Below, in pieces: positions 1 to 12,867 of a stretch of DNA of 64,000 bases (the stretch's first letter is position 1; each line of letters opens with the position of its first letter). The DNA comes from Rhizophagus irregularis. Taxonomy: Eukaryota; Glomeromycota; Glomeromycetes; Glomerales; Glomeraceae. The position numbers and the translations under genes are program-made. The notes under the pieces are model-generated. The model searched no databases. It saw only the letters and a list, made by a program, of their open reading frames with translations, and was not told the origin of the DNA. The DNA lies in contig NC_089441.1 in the NCBI RefSeq assembly GCF_026210795.1, forward strand, positions 4,464,001 through 4,528,000, in the 5' to 3' direction.

Positions 1-542
1 ACAAGTTCAGGATCAGTGAACTGACAAAACTTTATTCCTTGGCATTTTCTTTGATTTTTTTTAACGGGTATTCCTCCAAAAAAAGGGCATTCTTGAATAT
101 TTGTGGTACCGCCTGAACCATTTGTTGAATATTGAATCTACATTGTAATAAAAAGTATTTATAGTTAAAGATCTATAGCTTGTTGTTAAATTAAAGGTAA
201 ATAATATATACTTACATCTGAAAACGCGTCTGTATGATTTTTCCATCCAGTTACATTGTAAACGGTTGCAACTCCTTCTGAAGATGTATCTGGATATTCT
301 ATAGGAACAGTTGTATATATAACTTTGGGAACTCGCAGTTGAGAAGTAAAGAAAGCTAATGTTTCTTCGCTTTCTAATTCATTTTCGCTATCACTATTAT
401 TCTCTCTCTATTTTTGTTTATTATCTTTTAATAATTTTCTCTTTAATAAAATAATATAATTTGAATAACATTTACTTACCATTTTAATTAAGTCTTTCTC
501 ATTATAATCATCTATATCCGAAAGTTCAATAATCGAAGACAT
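1..542 (-). CDS. Lineage-specific Cys-containing protein, 5' part (runs off the window edge)
   Basis: Three exons can be joined on the minus strand: 542-480, 407-216 and 137-1. The ATG at 542-540 opens an acidic N-terminus (MSSIIELSDIDDYNEKD). Intron 1 starts GTAAGT at 479 and ends TAG at 408; intron 2 starts GTAAGTAT at 215 and ends TAG at 138. Both are phase 0, so the frame stays open over 130 residues to the window edge. The middle exon is Glu/Ser/Asn-rich and then contains a VPKVIYTTVPIEYP segment. The last exon has two cysteine patches, ECPFFGG and KCQGIKFCQF, which could bind a metal. I recognise this arrangement as a multicopy family in Rhizophagus-type genomes, without known function. 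The C-terminus is outside the window. The exon model is seen in the sequence; the family assignment is from memory. Confidence 0.75.
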
Positions 543-1969
543 TATGAAGCTTGCGATTAATCGAAGATTGATTATGTTTTAAAAAGTGTATTCTGAAAAA
601 AACGCGTTACAAAATTTTTTAAAAAAATGAATGTTACGTGTTGTATGTACTAGTTCTATGAATTTAACTTAAAAAGCTAAATCATGGTTTAAAAAGATAA
701 AAAAGGAATAAAAATTAGTTTTATTAATCGTTTTAACGTGAAAAAAACCCAATTATAGTTAAATAAAAAAATTCTCAATTAAAAAAATATACCATCAAAG
801 TGCCTAATTACTATTTGAGATTCTGAAGATTCAATTAACTCCCATCCCTAACAGATTGGACCACCCATTTGCAGGAAATTTTCATTTAAATTGTTAACTT
901 GCGGGAAATTTTTCAATTATCTACATAAATTACTATTTGATTAGTTAATAAATCAGCAAACAAATACTTTCACACCCCCAAAAATATTTTTTCCTGAAAC
1001 AGACATTTTCCGTAAGTAAATTATTTACTAACCTTTTTCCCAGATCAAATTAAGTGCGAAAAATGTCAAAAATATTGGAAATTCATTTATTTATATTAGA
1101 TCGATACAATAAAATCTGATCTCGTAACACATCAATGACGTCTTATCAATTAATGTAACTAAATTTAATATATTACTATATATATACAAGAATATATCGA
1201 AAAAAAATTTTATTTAATACGCCAACAATCTAATACAATAAAGGTAAATGAAATATTAATAATATTAATGACATCACTAAAAGAAATGATAACTTCTACA
1301 TGTGCTTGAAATCTCTTATAAAAAGAATCTTTTCTCTTCAATTACCATTAAAGAGGAATACATGCAATTCCTTAAAAATCCATAATGTTGCTGGAAGAAA
1401 AAACAACTTCTTACACTAAAAGTTACCCGAAAATTCTTTAAAACATTTGTTTCAAACTCCCAACAAATGACTTAAAATCGGAAAAACAGGAAAAAAGGCA
1501 TTAATGTTTTTTCATAATGCCGTTAACCACTTTATACCAACTCAAAGATGCTTACCTTAATAGTTCCGTTCCAAAGGAAACTCTGAACCCTAAAAAAATA
1601 AGGTGCTAGTCTTTTCAAAATGTCATTAACATCGCGTCATTACAACTACACATTTATTAAGAAGAAATAAAAAAAATGGGTTAATATCGTTTTTAAAAGT
1701 AAATTTAAATAAAACTCTTACCACTTACCAGAAATCTGTTAAAAAAATAAAAAAATAAACATAGTTTCGTTTCAAAAAATTTGAGAAAAAAAAGAGCCAA
1801 GTCACAATCATGTGAAAAAAATGTTGTTTATACAATCATACGGTCATACTTTATTTTCTGGTTCGAGATAAATATACATGTACGAAATCATTACCATACA
1901 TAGCATACATGTAACAGTTTGTAACACCATACATACATACATCGGTTTCCATACAATACTTGTTTTTTA
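543..1969. other. Gene-free AT-rich stretch
   Basis: No convincing ORF or exon chain was seen on either strand. The stretch is AT-rich and contains short simple motifs, including CATACATA-type runs near 1880-1945 that resume after the adjacent MITE (2140-2215). Part of it is presumably the promoter region of the minus-strand gene that starts at 542. Confidence 0.5.
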
Positions 1970-2127
1970 TATAATCAACCCTTGATATAGTGAATTTTTC
2001 AGACAACTATAATAAATTTCCCCTTGCTATAACGAATTAACCAATCAAATCTCTTAAAATCTTCACTATAGCCCTATAGCGAAGTTGCGTCTGAAACCTA
2101 GGGTTCGTTATAACAAGGGTGACTGTA
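1970..2127. mobile_element. pogo/Tigger-type MITE, copy 1 (minus relative to copy 2)
   Basis: An approximately 158-bp element nearly identical, in inverse orientation, to the copy at 4055-4230. Its ends carry the inverted motif CAACCCTTGATATAG and TAACAAGGGTGACTGTA, that is, the TACAGTCAACCCTTG type of terminus with TA flanks found in pogo/Tigger elements. The interior reads CTATAGCCCTATAGCGAAG. No coding capacity. The left terminus has lost the exact TACAGT start. Confidence 0.75.
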
Positions 2128-2258
2128 TGTATAAATACGAATCATACATACTACTTTAAAATCATACATACATAGATCATTTTAACCATACTATACAAAA
2201 ATTCTCAATCATACTACATAACTTTCTGAAATACCGTAAACTTTTGTAATATTACGTT

Positions 2259-2309
2259 TTTAGTGTAATATTTTGAAATTTTACACCACCTCCAAAATAT
2301 TACACTAAA
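2259..2309. repeat. 17-bp perfect inverted repeat
   Basis: TTTAGTGTAATATTTTG at 2259-2275 is exactly complemented at 2293-2309, with a 17-base spacer. It could form a hairpin or be the core of a very small MITE. No flanking gene explains it. Confidence 0.7.
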
Positions 2310-3193
2310 TTACGCCTAAACAAATTTCCTGATGTTATAGATCAATTAGATAAAAAGCTGTAGATACCCATAAAATGATCATGTGAAACTAGTTATCAGC
2401 ATTTGAATATTCTGATTATAATTGTTATTAAAATCCTTTATGAAATACTACTTCTCCTAATTAGATTATGATGCCCAATATTAGATATTTTGAAAACTTT
2501 TTTTTGATAAAATTTTGAGAATAAAAGCAATTTTCCTATAAGATATTATTTCAATACAAAAAAGTAATAAAGTTAAAAGGAAAAAATTGGGAATTACAAG
2601 ATAAAAACCTAATGACCAAAATTCAAAAAAAAGAAAAACCAAATGACATTGAATTCAAATACAGAAAATTTTATTTCTAATTAATAGATGTTAACTAATT
2701 TGATACCTCAAGTAGTAATTATAGATAAAGATAAGCCACTAATAAAAAAGTCAAAACAAGTATGTTATGAAACTAAACCTGAAAAAAGGAGTTTTTTAAA
2801 ACCATTAGTGACTTATTCTGAATATCTAAATAATAAATAAATAGAACAAATTAAAAAAAATAGTAGAAAATGAATGGAATAAGGATTAAATTTATCAATA
2901 TATATTTCATCATAGACATAATAAAAATAACATAAATAATTTATTTTATATTATTTTAAATAAACTTGATCTTTAATAAAAGAAGTCTTTAAGATTTTAA
3001 TATATATAAAAAAATGCTATTTTTATTAAAAAGTTTTATTATATATGGTTTCTTAAAATAGTTATATCAAAAGAACTGCTAAAAATAAAGTTTGTTAGGT
3101 ACTTTTTTTTGATTTAAAAGTTGGTAGCAAAAGAATCTTAGACTTCATAAGAAAGCAAGAAAGGCTAACTTTTATACTGAAGGATTACAATAT

Positions 3194-4567
3194 GATTTTC
3201 TAAATGCCTTTTTCCTGAATATATCTTTTCCTGAAGTTATTTACCTGAATGCCAATTTTTTGAATTGAACATTTTCCTGAAATATACAATTTTCTGAATC
3301 CTTATTTTCCAAATTCCATTTCCTGAAATCTAATTTTCTGAATTCTAAATTCCAATATCCTGAATAATCCCAATATCCCGAATTCAAATATCCTTAATTC
3401 TAATATTCTGAATTCTAATATTCTAAATGGAATTTCTTAAATTATATAATAAACTGTATATTTTCATATGATTTATAAATAAACTATATAATAAATTTAA
3501 AAAATTAAGAACTATTGATAACTATAAGTTTTATTATTTAAATATACAGTATTTATAATATTAACAATTGTAAAAATTTTTTAAAGTACTGATTATTAAA
3601 AACTGTAAAATTCAATTTTCACAATCTATTAGATGTTTGCAGCTTGCATTTGTATGGGAAAGGTTCTTCATGAAGAATACTTTCTGCTAGCAAATGAATT
3701 TGATGTTACTTTTTGTGCATCTTTGCTACTATAATTGTATAAATGCATGTTATATGTAATTTGAAAAGTAGCTTTTTCAAGTATCCCTTACCTATATAAG
3801 TATTACGATCAATTGAAGTAAATATGAAGTAAACATAAGGCAATATACAATCAATTAGAAAATATTACATTTTTAGCTAATAAAATTTTTCTCTGACTTA
3901 CTGAGTTTAAGTGTTTAATAATATTTTCCCAAATATCAAGTAAATATAATTAATTTGTATATTAGGAGAAAAAGATTTGGTACAGATACAAATTTCAAAC
4001 AAATACTTTAATTGAATAATAAAACCTACTTGCTTTTGCATTATTTATTTTAAGTACAGTCAACCCTTGTTATAACGAACCCTAGGTTCCAGACCTCAAC
4101 TTCGCTATAGGGCTATAGTGAAGATTTTAAGAGATTTGATTGGTTAATTCATTATAGCAAGGGGAAATTTATTATAGTTGTCTGAAAAATTCACTATATC
4201 AAGGGTTCGTTATATCAAGGTTTGACTGTATTTGTTTTAATACAAGTTAGATTATTATATATTATATTTATATATATTATATATAATTTATTGATTAGTA
4301 TAATATATTAAATAAAATAAAGATTAAGTTTATGAAATTAATAATTCTAATTTATGATGTAAAATTATATAAAATAATATTAAATTCAGTAAAATGTCCA
4401 TTCAGAATATCAGGGTTCATGATATTGGAATTTGGGATAAAATAATTCAGGATAAAAGAATTCAGGAAATTGGCATTTGGTAAAATGGAGTTTCAGGAAA
4501 TGAAATAGTCATTCAGAAAATTAGATTTGGGAAAAGGTATATTCAGAAAAATGGTATTCAGAAAATG
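3194..4567. mobile_element. Non-autonomous DNA element with long subterminal TTTCCTGAAT repeats
   Basis: About 200 bp at 3194-3425 is packed with degenerate copies of a 10-14 bp motif, TTTCCTGAAT/TTTTCTGAAT. The same motif in inverse orientation (ATTCAGGA, ATTCAGAAAA) fills 4393-4567. The two arms align over much of their length, including a shared CTAATTTTCTGAAT. This is the layout of long terminal inverted repeats with repeated subterminal binding sites. The interior is AT-rich without an ORF and carries the pogo MITE at 4055-4230. No clear target duplication was found, so the exact ends are approximate. Confidence 0.6.
4055..4230. mobile_element. pogo/Tigger-type MITE, copy 2
   Basis: The element starts TACAGTCAACCCTTGTTATA at 4055 and ends TATCAAGGTTTGACTGTA at 4230. 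The termini are inverted repeats beginning TACAGTCAA with TA at both edges, as for pogo/Tigger elements. It is nested in the subterminal-repeat element 3194-4567, so it is the younger insertion. It is related in inverse orientation to the copy at 1970-2127. Confidence 0.8.
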
Positions 4568-7500
4568 GTCTGACAAGGATGCTGAAGAAGTTGATGGAAA
4601 AAATGAATACTTATAAAAGTTGTGACTATATATAAAGAGAGTAATTACTATATTGAAGTCTAACTGTAATTATTATTATATATTAGTACATAGTAAAATC
4701 ATTTTACAATAATAATTAAAATTTTCTTATTTACTTTTTTATAGCTTTATTTAAAAAATAAAAAACTTTATTTATCAAAAAAAAAAAACCAAAAAGTTAA
4801 TGATTTACTTAAAATTTGTATTTAATATGTAAAGTATTAGGTATTTTGTTTATTATCAATAGATGTTGGCCTTTAATTTTTTAAACAGGCAGTACAAGCA
4901 AGGAATATTTTAGTAAAAAAATCATACATTTATGAATTATAGTATTTTGAATAACTATTCTTATTTTTCATATTCTTTAGCTAATGATTAATCAATCTAA
5001 CTAGCATGATTTATTTTCAATGATAATAACTTTAGATATACGTTCAAGCAAATATCATAGAACTTAACTAACGATTGGATAATTGAATTTTATTGGTCCA
5101 ATAGGACAAAAAGAAATTCTAAATCTTCTAATTAAATGAAAGTCTTTTTTGCAAATGAAACCTTTTATTATTTTTATTCATTACTGATAAATTATCATAT
5201 GTATCTTTCTTGACATGTGCAATTGGACTGATTTGACCCGCAGAACATTTTACAATGATACGGTTAAGTCCGATAATTTTTTACCTAATAAAATTACATC
5301 ATCAACTGAAATTAACATCAAAGCAAATAATAGATTTCGCGTGGTTAATTTATCGTCATTTACGCGAATTTTATATGAATAATAAAATTACTTATATAGA
5401 AGAATTGAAAGAAATAATTAAATAACTGCTTATAAATTATTAATTTAAATTAATTTGGGTATATATTTTTAAGTAAAACATTTTTCCGAAACAAAAAAAA
5501 AAAATCATTTTAGTTTGTGTTTTCCTTTTAACTATACAAAACTATACGATTAACCAAATTAATCTACATCATTTTATTTAAATGTTTTTCTCATATCACA
5601 AAAAATAAACACAAAAGATAAATTAAAAGAATCACAGCCATTTTTCTTTTACAGGGAGTCAGGGATTATTTATAATATTTTTTTTCCCACATACAATGGT
5701 AAAAAGTGTATGACAAAAAAAATTATTTTTAGGATTATTGTTTTAAAATTAATTGTTTTAATTAACCGCGCAAAATCATGGGATGAAAAAGTAATAATAA
5801 TAATAATAATAATTTATAATCAAGCAAATAATTCTCTATTTTAAGATGTTTTTAGAATTGATTTCAAGGGGGAATTTCAACGAACCTCATGAAAATTTTT
5901 ACCTTGAAAGAAATAGAAAGAAATAGGTAAAACTTTGTCACCTTTTATTATTCCCAAATTTATCAAAATTTTCAAAAAAAAAAAGATGGTTTAACTTCAT
6001 TAAGTAAAATTAAAAAAATGTCATTTGCTTTTAAAATTCACTCAATTTGTATAATTTTTTTTTTTTTGCTTTGATAATAAGCTTTGATAATAAAATATTT
6101 AATTTAGTTAAGACTTTTTTTAAAAAAATTTTGCGGTAGGGAAAAAAAAATTTGATCTGCGTAATTCGAATTCCGAAATACAAGTAATAAAACTTGTTAT
6201 TCCGTAATTATTTTAGGGTTTGCACTTTTTTTTTTCTGTATAGAATTCTTATTCGCGAAAAGAAAAACAAAGTAAAAATAAATTTTCATTGATTTTAATT
6301 ACTTTAATTAGCCATTTCCAGGTACGTGACACAAAAGTGATTTTGTTGTGGCTAGTGTATCTTATTCGTTTTTAAAACGGTTTATTATGCTCGATGATGT
6401 TATATATTATGTGGGCAAATTCTTCTCGCATTTTCTACAAAGTTTACAAAGTGGGAAAAAATCGAATAACCAAATCGATCATAGAATAAAAAAATTTTTT
6501 TATTATAAGGTAAGACATCAAAAGGACGGAAAACGTAAAATTCCGAAGTTTAGGAATGAATGTATGAATGTATGGAATAGTTCATTAACTGTAATTCCGG
6601 ATTTTCTTTATGGATATAATCAATTTCTGTGGAACAATCTTTTAAGCCAGTGTGGCACAATCGAGTATTAGTCTGTATTATATAATCTACATAGAAAAAA
6701 TCGTCATTTTGCGGCGTTCTTTCTCTACAAATTAACCAAATTTAGAGTAATTAAAAAAGACGCTAATAATTGTTGAAATATTTACTTTTTAAGGAAATCA
6801 CTACCAAAATTTTTTAGGTTTAAAAATGACAAATCTAATTGTGTTTAAATGATGGCCCGTTCGCAACGAGAAACGAATAAAATTATTGAATAACTTTAAT
6901 ATAATTTAAATTTATTATTTATTTATTTAGTACATCCATGTCACTTTAATGAATTAATAACACCAATATCTAAAATCCTAATAATAAAAATAAAATTAAT
7001 TTATTAATTGGTTCGATAATATAAAAATTGTGTTATTAATAAAGTTGTGCACCGGAATATGAAAGATTCCATGTGGAATTTGTCATACAAAAAACTATGC
7101 AGTAATTTGTATATCTTTGGTTTACCATAATAACATTTATATGGGAATTCTTTAAATTGTATGAGAAAAATTATAAAATATTATTTATTAATGAAATCTG
7201 ATTTTAGAATTTTTTAAAAGTTGAAAGTAAAAAATTTGAACATGGTTAAAATTTTAGCAGCAAACATTCAATCAATCGGAATATATTTTCCATTTCCTGC
7301 ATGAACAAACGCAACTGTGTAGCAGGGAGATGGGAAAAGTTTTTATTAGTTTCGTGGTAATATTTGATTGGTAAATTCATCATTAATATCATTAAAAACA
7401 GCTAAGGCTTATCATTTAATACAACAAAATTTTAAAATCAATGCAATGATCTTTTTGGTAACATTTTAAAGTTAAAAGAAAAACAAGGAATTGAGAATAA

Positions 7501-8087
7501 TAATAATATAACTGTAATTATTACTATTAAAGATTGTTGTATAATTTTGGTCAATAATACCAAATTTCATTAATTACTGCGTATAATCATTGCTTTTACA
7601 TTGTGTATCACATTGCATTATCCTCTTTATCTTTAGTAATACAGGTATAAAAAAAAAAATTTTTTATTTTATATTAATAGTTTAAAAAAAATATACTATT
7701 TTTTTTCTATAATGCTTAATAAAGATGCACTGAAAACTTAATTATATAATAATATATACTATATATTTTAAAATGGGCGTCATAAAAAAAAAATAGTCAT
7801 CCCCTTTTATCATTACATATTTTTTTTTTTTATTTTCTATAATATAAAAATTTTTTATATAAACAACCCATTTTTTTTCAAGCATTTTTCAACAAATCGA
7901 AAAAAAAAATATTTTTTGAAAGAGAAAAATAAAAACACAAAAAATATATATTCTATTTAAAATCTATCCAAAGTTTTCTTTAATCTATCTATAAAAAAGT
8001 TTTCTTTAAAGTTTTCTTTACTTTTTTTTTCCAAGAAGCAAATATTTTTCCTTTTTTTTTTTTAAATACTCAAAAAATTCAATAAAA
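4568..8087. other. Gene-poor AT-rich stretch
   Basis: No supported gene. An ATG-initiated 94-codon ORF at 6387-6671 is slightly less AT-rich than its surroundings but has no recognisable motif. Near 7860-8080, directly upstream of the ORF at 8088, there is a TATA-like TTTTTTATATAAAC and several T/C-rich tracts that could serve as its promoter and 5' leader. Confidence 0.4.
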
Positions 8088-8390
8088 ATGTCTCGAAACG
8101 AACAAAGTTGGGCCGCTACCAAAGATGATTCTATAATAGTAAATTCATTATTTGAGAATATTGTATTATTCTTTATGACGGTATTCGTATTGCTTTGCGG
8201 TTCAGATAATAATAATAATTCAAGCACACAACATGAGATCCAAATCCATCATTTTTTCTTACCGCAACAACATAAGGCTCTTTATAACATCCTTAAAAAT
8301 TATTCATCTAAACAAGATTCCCATCAACCACATGGAATAATGAATCATAATCATCATGGTCGAAAGAATCCTTCAATCGCTGCGAACTGA
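8088..8390 (+). CDS. Small putative single-pass membrane protein (100 aa), unknown function
   Basis: An intact, intronless ORF with a good fungal start context (AAAAATGTCT). The N-terminus MSRNEQSWAATKDD is polar. Residues 25-41 (NIVLFFMTVFVLLCGSD) form one hydrophobic, probable membrane-spanning segment. This is followed by an Asn run and a His/Gln-rich C-terminal half with HHFFLPQQH and NHNHHGRKN. Composition is clearly protein-like compared with the AT-rich surroundings, and T/C-rich tracts with a TATA-like box precede it. I do not recognise the family. The His-rich tail might bind metal, but that is speculative. It has no partner gene nearby. A chance ORF cannot be excluded. Confidence 0.45.
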   Translation: MSRNEQSWAATKDDSIIVNSLFENIVLFFMTVFVLLCGSDNNNNSSTQHEIQIHHFFLPQQHKALYNILKNYSSKQDSHQPHGIMNHNHHGRKNPSIAAN

Positions 8391-11300
8391 ATTTTGACAA
8401 CATTTTCATATTTTTCATATGGCAACCATTTGTAGATATATTATATATATATATTTTTTTTATATATTTTTCTGGAACGTGACGCATTATATCTTATATA
8501 TTTTTTATATGGACTTTGAACAATTTTTTTTTTATTTTAATTCTCGCATTTTTTCAGCATTCAAAAAATTTAAAAAAAAGATTTGCATAACTTCTTTTTA
8601 ATAATAATAAAATATACCAAATATATTGTTTTTCTTTGTACAGTTTTAAATATTTTGGTTGTTTTTATCAAATTCATATTATTAACAACAATAATACTTG
8701 TATTTTTAATACTTTAATAATAAATAATATTATTTTCTCTTTTTCTTTCTTTAAATTCTTTTGATCTGTTTAAAAATTTTGGGAATTTTTTAATGTCAAA
8801 TATTTTGCAATATTGTTTTGTTTACATGAAGTTGACGCTATCAGAATGTTTCAGAATTGATCATTAGGAATTTGGAATTTTTTAAATAGTAACAACTAAT
8901 TATGGGTTCATAGCATATATCTTGTTAAAAAGACATTGAATGAATGAATGGTTTACTCAACTTTATTGTGTATTGTCCTTGCATTTGTTCTTTACTTCAT
9001 TTGGTTACCATAAATCTTTCGGTTAATAATTTAAGTCATAAGAAAATTTTGAGTTTTGGCCTGTGACCTACAATATTTGAGTTTTTGGCCTGTGACCCTA
9101 CTGAGTTTTGGTTTGTGACCTATATGTTTACCATCTAACAACGTATAACTGAGCTTTTTTTTTTAAAGTTTTTCTTTATAAAGTAATTGTTACAAAAGAA
9201 AAAAAAAACACATTTTAATGGAATAATTTTTTATATAGTTTTTTTTTTTAAGATTTGCAAACTAGCTAAAAAAAAAACTTTATTTTTTAATGAATAAAAC
9301 TAAATTAATCATTATTATTTACCTTGATCTGTACCCATTATTGAATCTCTTTTCATTATTATAACATATCCCGAAAAAAGTATTTATCTAACACATAATA
9401 ACTTAGATAACATAAATATTATTGTCATCATTTTTCCACCATGCATTTATTTTCATTATTGATAGACATTCATTTTTTTTGATTACTATTGTCATAAAAA
9501 AAAAATATGATTTTTTTTATCAAACGTATGATACGCGTTTTTTTTATTTTACGTGAAACCGTTAATTATTATTATTATTTTTTTTCTAAAACTTTTAGAT
9601 GGACAATCAAGGTTTCTTTCATTAATAACAAGATTAAAAACGTGTTTTTTTTTTTTTTTGATATACGTACAGTATATGCATATATATGTACTATATATTT
9701 TATTATAATATATATATATACAGTATTTTTTAAATGGAAAAAATTAATTTAAATTAATTTATTAAGTTCACCGCACAGCCACAACGAAAAATTATCATGT
9801 TCTTTTCTTTTTTGCAATGAATTTCCTAATTTAGTGTTTTTTTTTTATCTCTAATTGTTACATTTTTTATTATTACCTCAATTTAGAATTCCCAACTTGA
9901 TGATTTACAATCTATATAGACAATTAACAAGATTTTTATTTATATTATTTATTATTTTAATCTTTTTTTTTTTTTTACAAAATTTCCCGCTTTACCGGAA
10001 ATAATATTAAAAAAACTCCACAAATAAATAAATAAATAAACAACAAAAAAAAAGCATAAAACAATATTTATTTATTTATTTATTTTATTTATCATTAGCA
10101 TTTACTAGCATTTACTAGCATTTACTGGCAAATTTGGCATTTAGCATCGAAAAAAAAAAGCATTTAAATATTTTTCACAAACAATATGTATTTCTCTCAA
10201 AGAAAACACACTTATTCTTTCTGATCATAGATAATTGGTTATAATTAGTTAGAATTACCCTAAGTAGAATTATGTCGAATTGATTGATTTAGTTAAAGTT
10301 GGTTAGATTTAGTTACACTTGGTTATTATTTAACACTTTTTTATGATCTTTCTACATGGAATCGCGTCATTTGTTTAATACGGTAATCATGGTAATCACG
10401 GTAACTACGGTAATTACGGTAATTACGGTAATTACGACAACTTTACGGCAATATTATAATTTAAACGGTAAACTGGTAATGCCACTATACTTCAAGTTCG
10501 TTTATCAGTTTGATAAACAACGATATGACACAACGAAATAGCCGTAAACAAAATATAACAGTAACCATTATGATTGAACAAGTTCAAACCGTTGTAAGAT
10601 AAACACATGTTATGATGGATGAAAAAAAAAAGATTTAATACAACGGATCAAAAAAGAAGGAAAAGTATAAATTAAAAAAAAACAATTCTTATGCAATCAC
10701 ACGAGACAAAAAAGAAGGAACGAAGAATAAAAGAATGAAGAAAAAAAAAAATTTTTTTTTTAATTTACAAACCTCTAAAAGAATATCGGTAAATACGGGA
10801 ATATTACCGACGGATTTTTTTTTATTTATGATCTCTGGAATTCCATATTCCATATAAAAAAAAATTATACATATATATAGTCAGATATTGACTCCTGCAT
10901 TATCAATCATGATTATTATTCTATTTCAGAATTTATATTACGTTTATTTTATAATTTATAATTAACGTGCGAATAGTTAAAATAAATAAATAAGTTAATG
11001 TAGTTTAGCATTCATCGACCGCATACATTTCATGATCAAAAGTTGTTGTGTAGTGTTTGACAATCTTTTATATCTAACGCGCCAAAAAAGAATAAAATCT
11101 TCATTTTGCGAAGGGGAGAAAATTTTTATTATTATTGATAAACAAAATGGTATACAAATGTTGTGCACAATATATATATATTTATTTTTTTTTAAAAAGG
11201 TCTTTTTTATTATTACCGTTTATTTATTATTATAACTTTACTTTCAAGGTAATCTCCGTAATCTTCATGTGATTTTTGGGGTTGTTTTTTCTTGTGTAAA

Positions 11301-12488
11301 GTGACTCCGATGCCATTTATCTAATTATATTAATGAGAATCATTTTTTAAATTTCCATTCAAAAAAAAAAACTTACTTTTTTTCACTTTTTTTTTAAAGT
11401 TAATCTTTCTTTTAAAATGGATCTTTATTCAACTAAAACTTTTTTGTTAGTTAACTTCCGAAAAGATAAATAATATACCAGATCAAAAATGAATCTAAAA
11501 AGTAATTTTTTTAAAATCACCCTTTTATATTCACTCGCATCAAGAAATTTTCATTTATATGGATTCATTAGCAATCCGCGGAATTACACTCCGAATGTGT
11601 AATTACACAGACGCAATGATCTGTCAGCACCAAACTAAGAATGGAATACTAATAGATACTAATAGCTTTTATTATTGAACTTTATTTTTTTTTAAAAAAA
11701 AATGTATGATTATGCAACAATTTTAAATAATTTTATATGGTAAATATCTAAATATTATCAGTCTCTATATAACTGATAGTTATTATGATATAATTACTGA
11801 TAAGGTACAAGTACGATTTGATAGAATGTCCCTAGTAATATAATTTTTTTAACCCTTGTTTTAAATAATATTTGATAGAAAATAAATCTTTGTATTTTAA
11901 AATAAAAATAATTTGTTTCATCATATCGTACAGTACATCGCTAACGGAAATAGAATTTTTAGCGGCTCCTGCGACTTCCTGCGCGTTTTGAAATTTGAAG
12001 ATCTGATTGTATTTTATTCTTGTTTATACTAAATATGGTAATTTTTTGATATTCTCACATTGCATAAGAAAAATGAATCCATTTTTTTGCTAACCATAAC
12101 CTTACTGATAGATGTAAGAGGCTTTCTATGACGATAAAAGATATTGTGTAATAATAATGATAAATAATGATAATATATAAATATATAAAATATATTCTTT
12201 TTTTGTAACAATTTTACACCCTATCGCTACACGAACTGAAAAGTTTGATTCGAATCTTAATAACAATAATAATAAGATAACTAAAATATTTCACAATATA
12301 ATAATAATATACAGTGTATTTCACATGGATTTCATCAAATTATAATTATTAAAAAAAAAAAAATTTATGTTTCGAGAAATGTATGTAAATGTACGACTAT
12401 TAAAATTTCTAAATTTTTGTTCATTGAAATCTATACTCTTTCATAAAAAATTTGCAAATCATTTTTGTGGATCTTTTTAATTAATAAT
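8391..12488. other. Gene-free stretch with simple repeats
   Basis: No gene is supported. It holds three loose copies of TTGAGTTTTGGCCTGTGACC at 9050-9125, AAAT/ATTT microsatellites at 10020-10095, a short TTTACTAGCA repeat at about 10100-10135, and the 9-bp minisatellite listed separately. Frequent TA runs produce short spurious ORFs. Confidence 0.5.
10381..10436. repeat. 9-bp minisatellite GGTAATTAC
   Basis: About six tandem copies of GGTAATCAC/GGTAATTAC. They generate an apparent Val-Ile-Thr repeat ORF, which I regard as a by-product of the repeat. Confidence 0.8.
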
Positions 12489-12867
12489 TAGAGTTCCAAT
12501 CCGTCATCCGACGGATAATCACATTTTGACAGTTGTACGCTCATTTAATTAATATAAAAGAGCATTTTTTTTTAAGGATATCCTAAGAGCATAATACAGT
12601 ATATAATTTAATAAATAAACTTTTTTTTCAAAAATGAAAGTGAGGAGAAATTAGGAACGGATTAAAATATCATCCGACGGATGAAAATTTCAATCCGACT
12701 AAGATTTCACCCCATTTATTTTATGTTCAATTAATTAAATAATGCATAGTCTGATCACCTTACATCGAATGCAGTTCCTAAATTATAAATTATGAAACAT
12801 AAATGTCTCTTTCCAAAAATAAATGAGAAGAGATTGATCATCCGTCGGATGACGGATTGGAACTCTA
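12489..12867. mobile_element. MITE with 28-bp perfect terminal inverted repeats and TA ends
   Basis: The left end begins TAGAGTTCCAATCCGTCATC at 12489 and the right end at 12867 is its exact complement over 28 bp, ending CCGACGGAT on the inside. An additional ATCCGACGGATG copy lies internally near 12673. The 379-bp element is flanked by TA, consistent with a Tc1/mariner-type mover. No transposase is encoded. Confidence 0.85.

Noticed and set aside
6387..6671. 94-codon ATG-initiated ORF with a possible GTAAGA donor at 6510
   Set aside because: No domain, signal peptide or adjoining exon could be recognised, and the upstream extension depends on a GTG start that a fungus would not use.
9507..9752. 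ORF rich in Phe/Tyr/Ile
   Set aside because: It arises from T-runs and TA repeats; composition is not protein-like.
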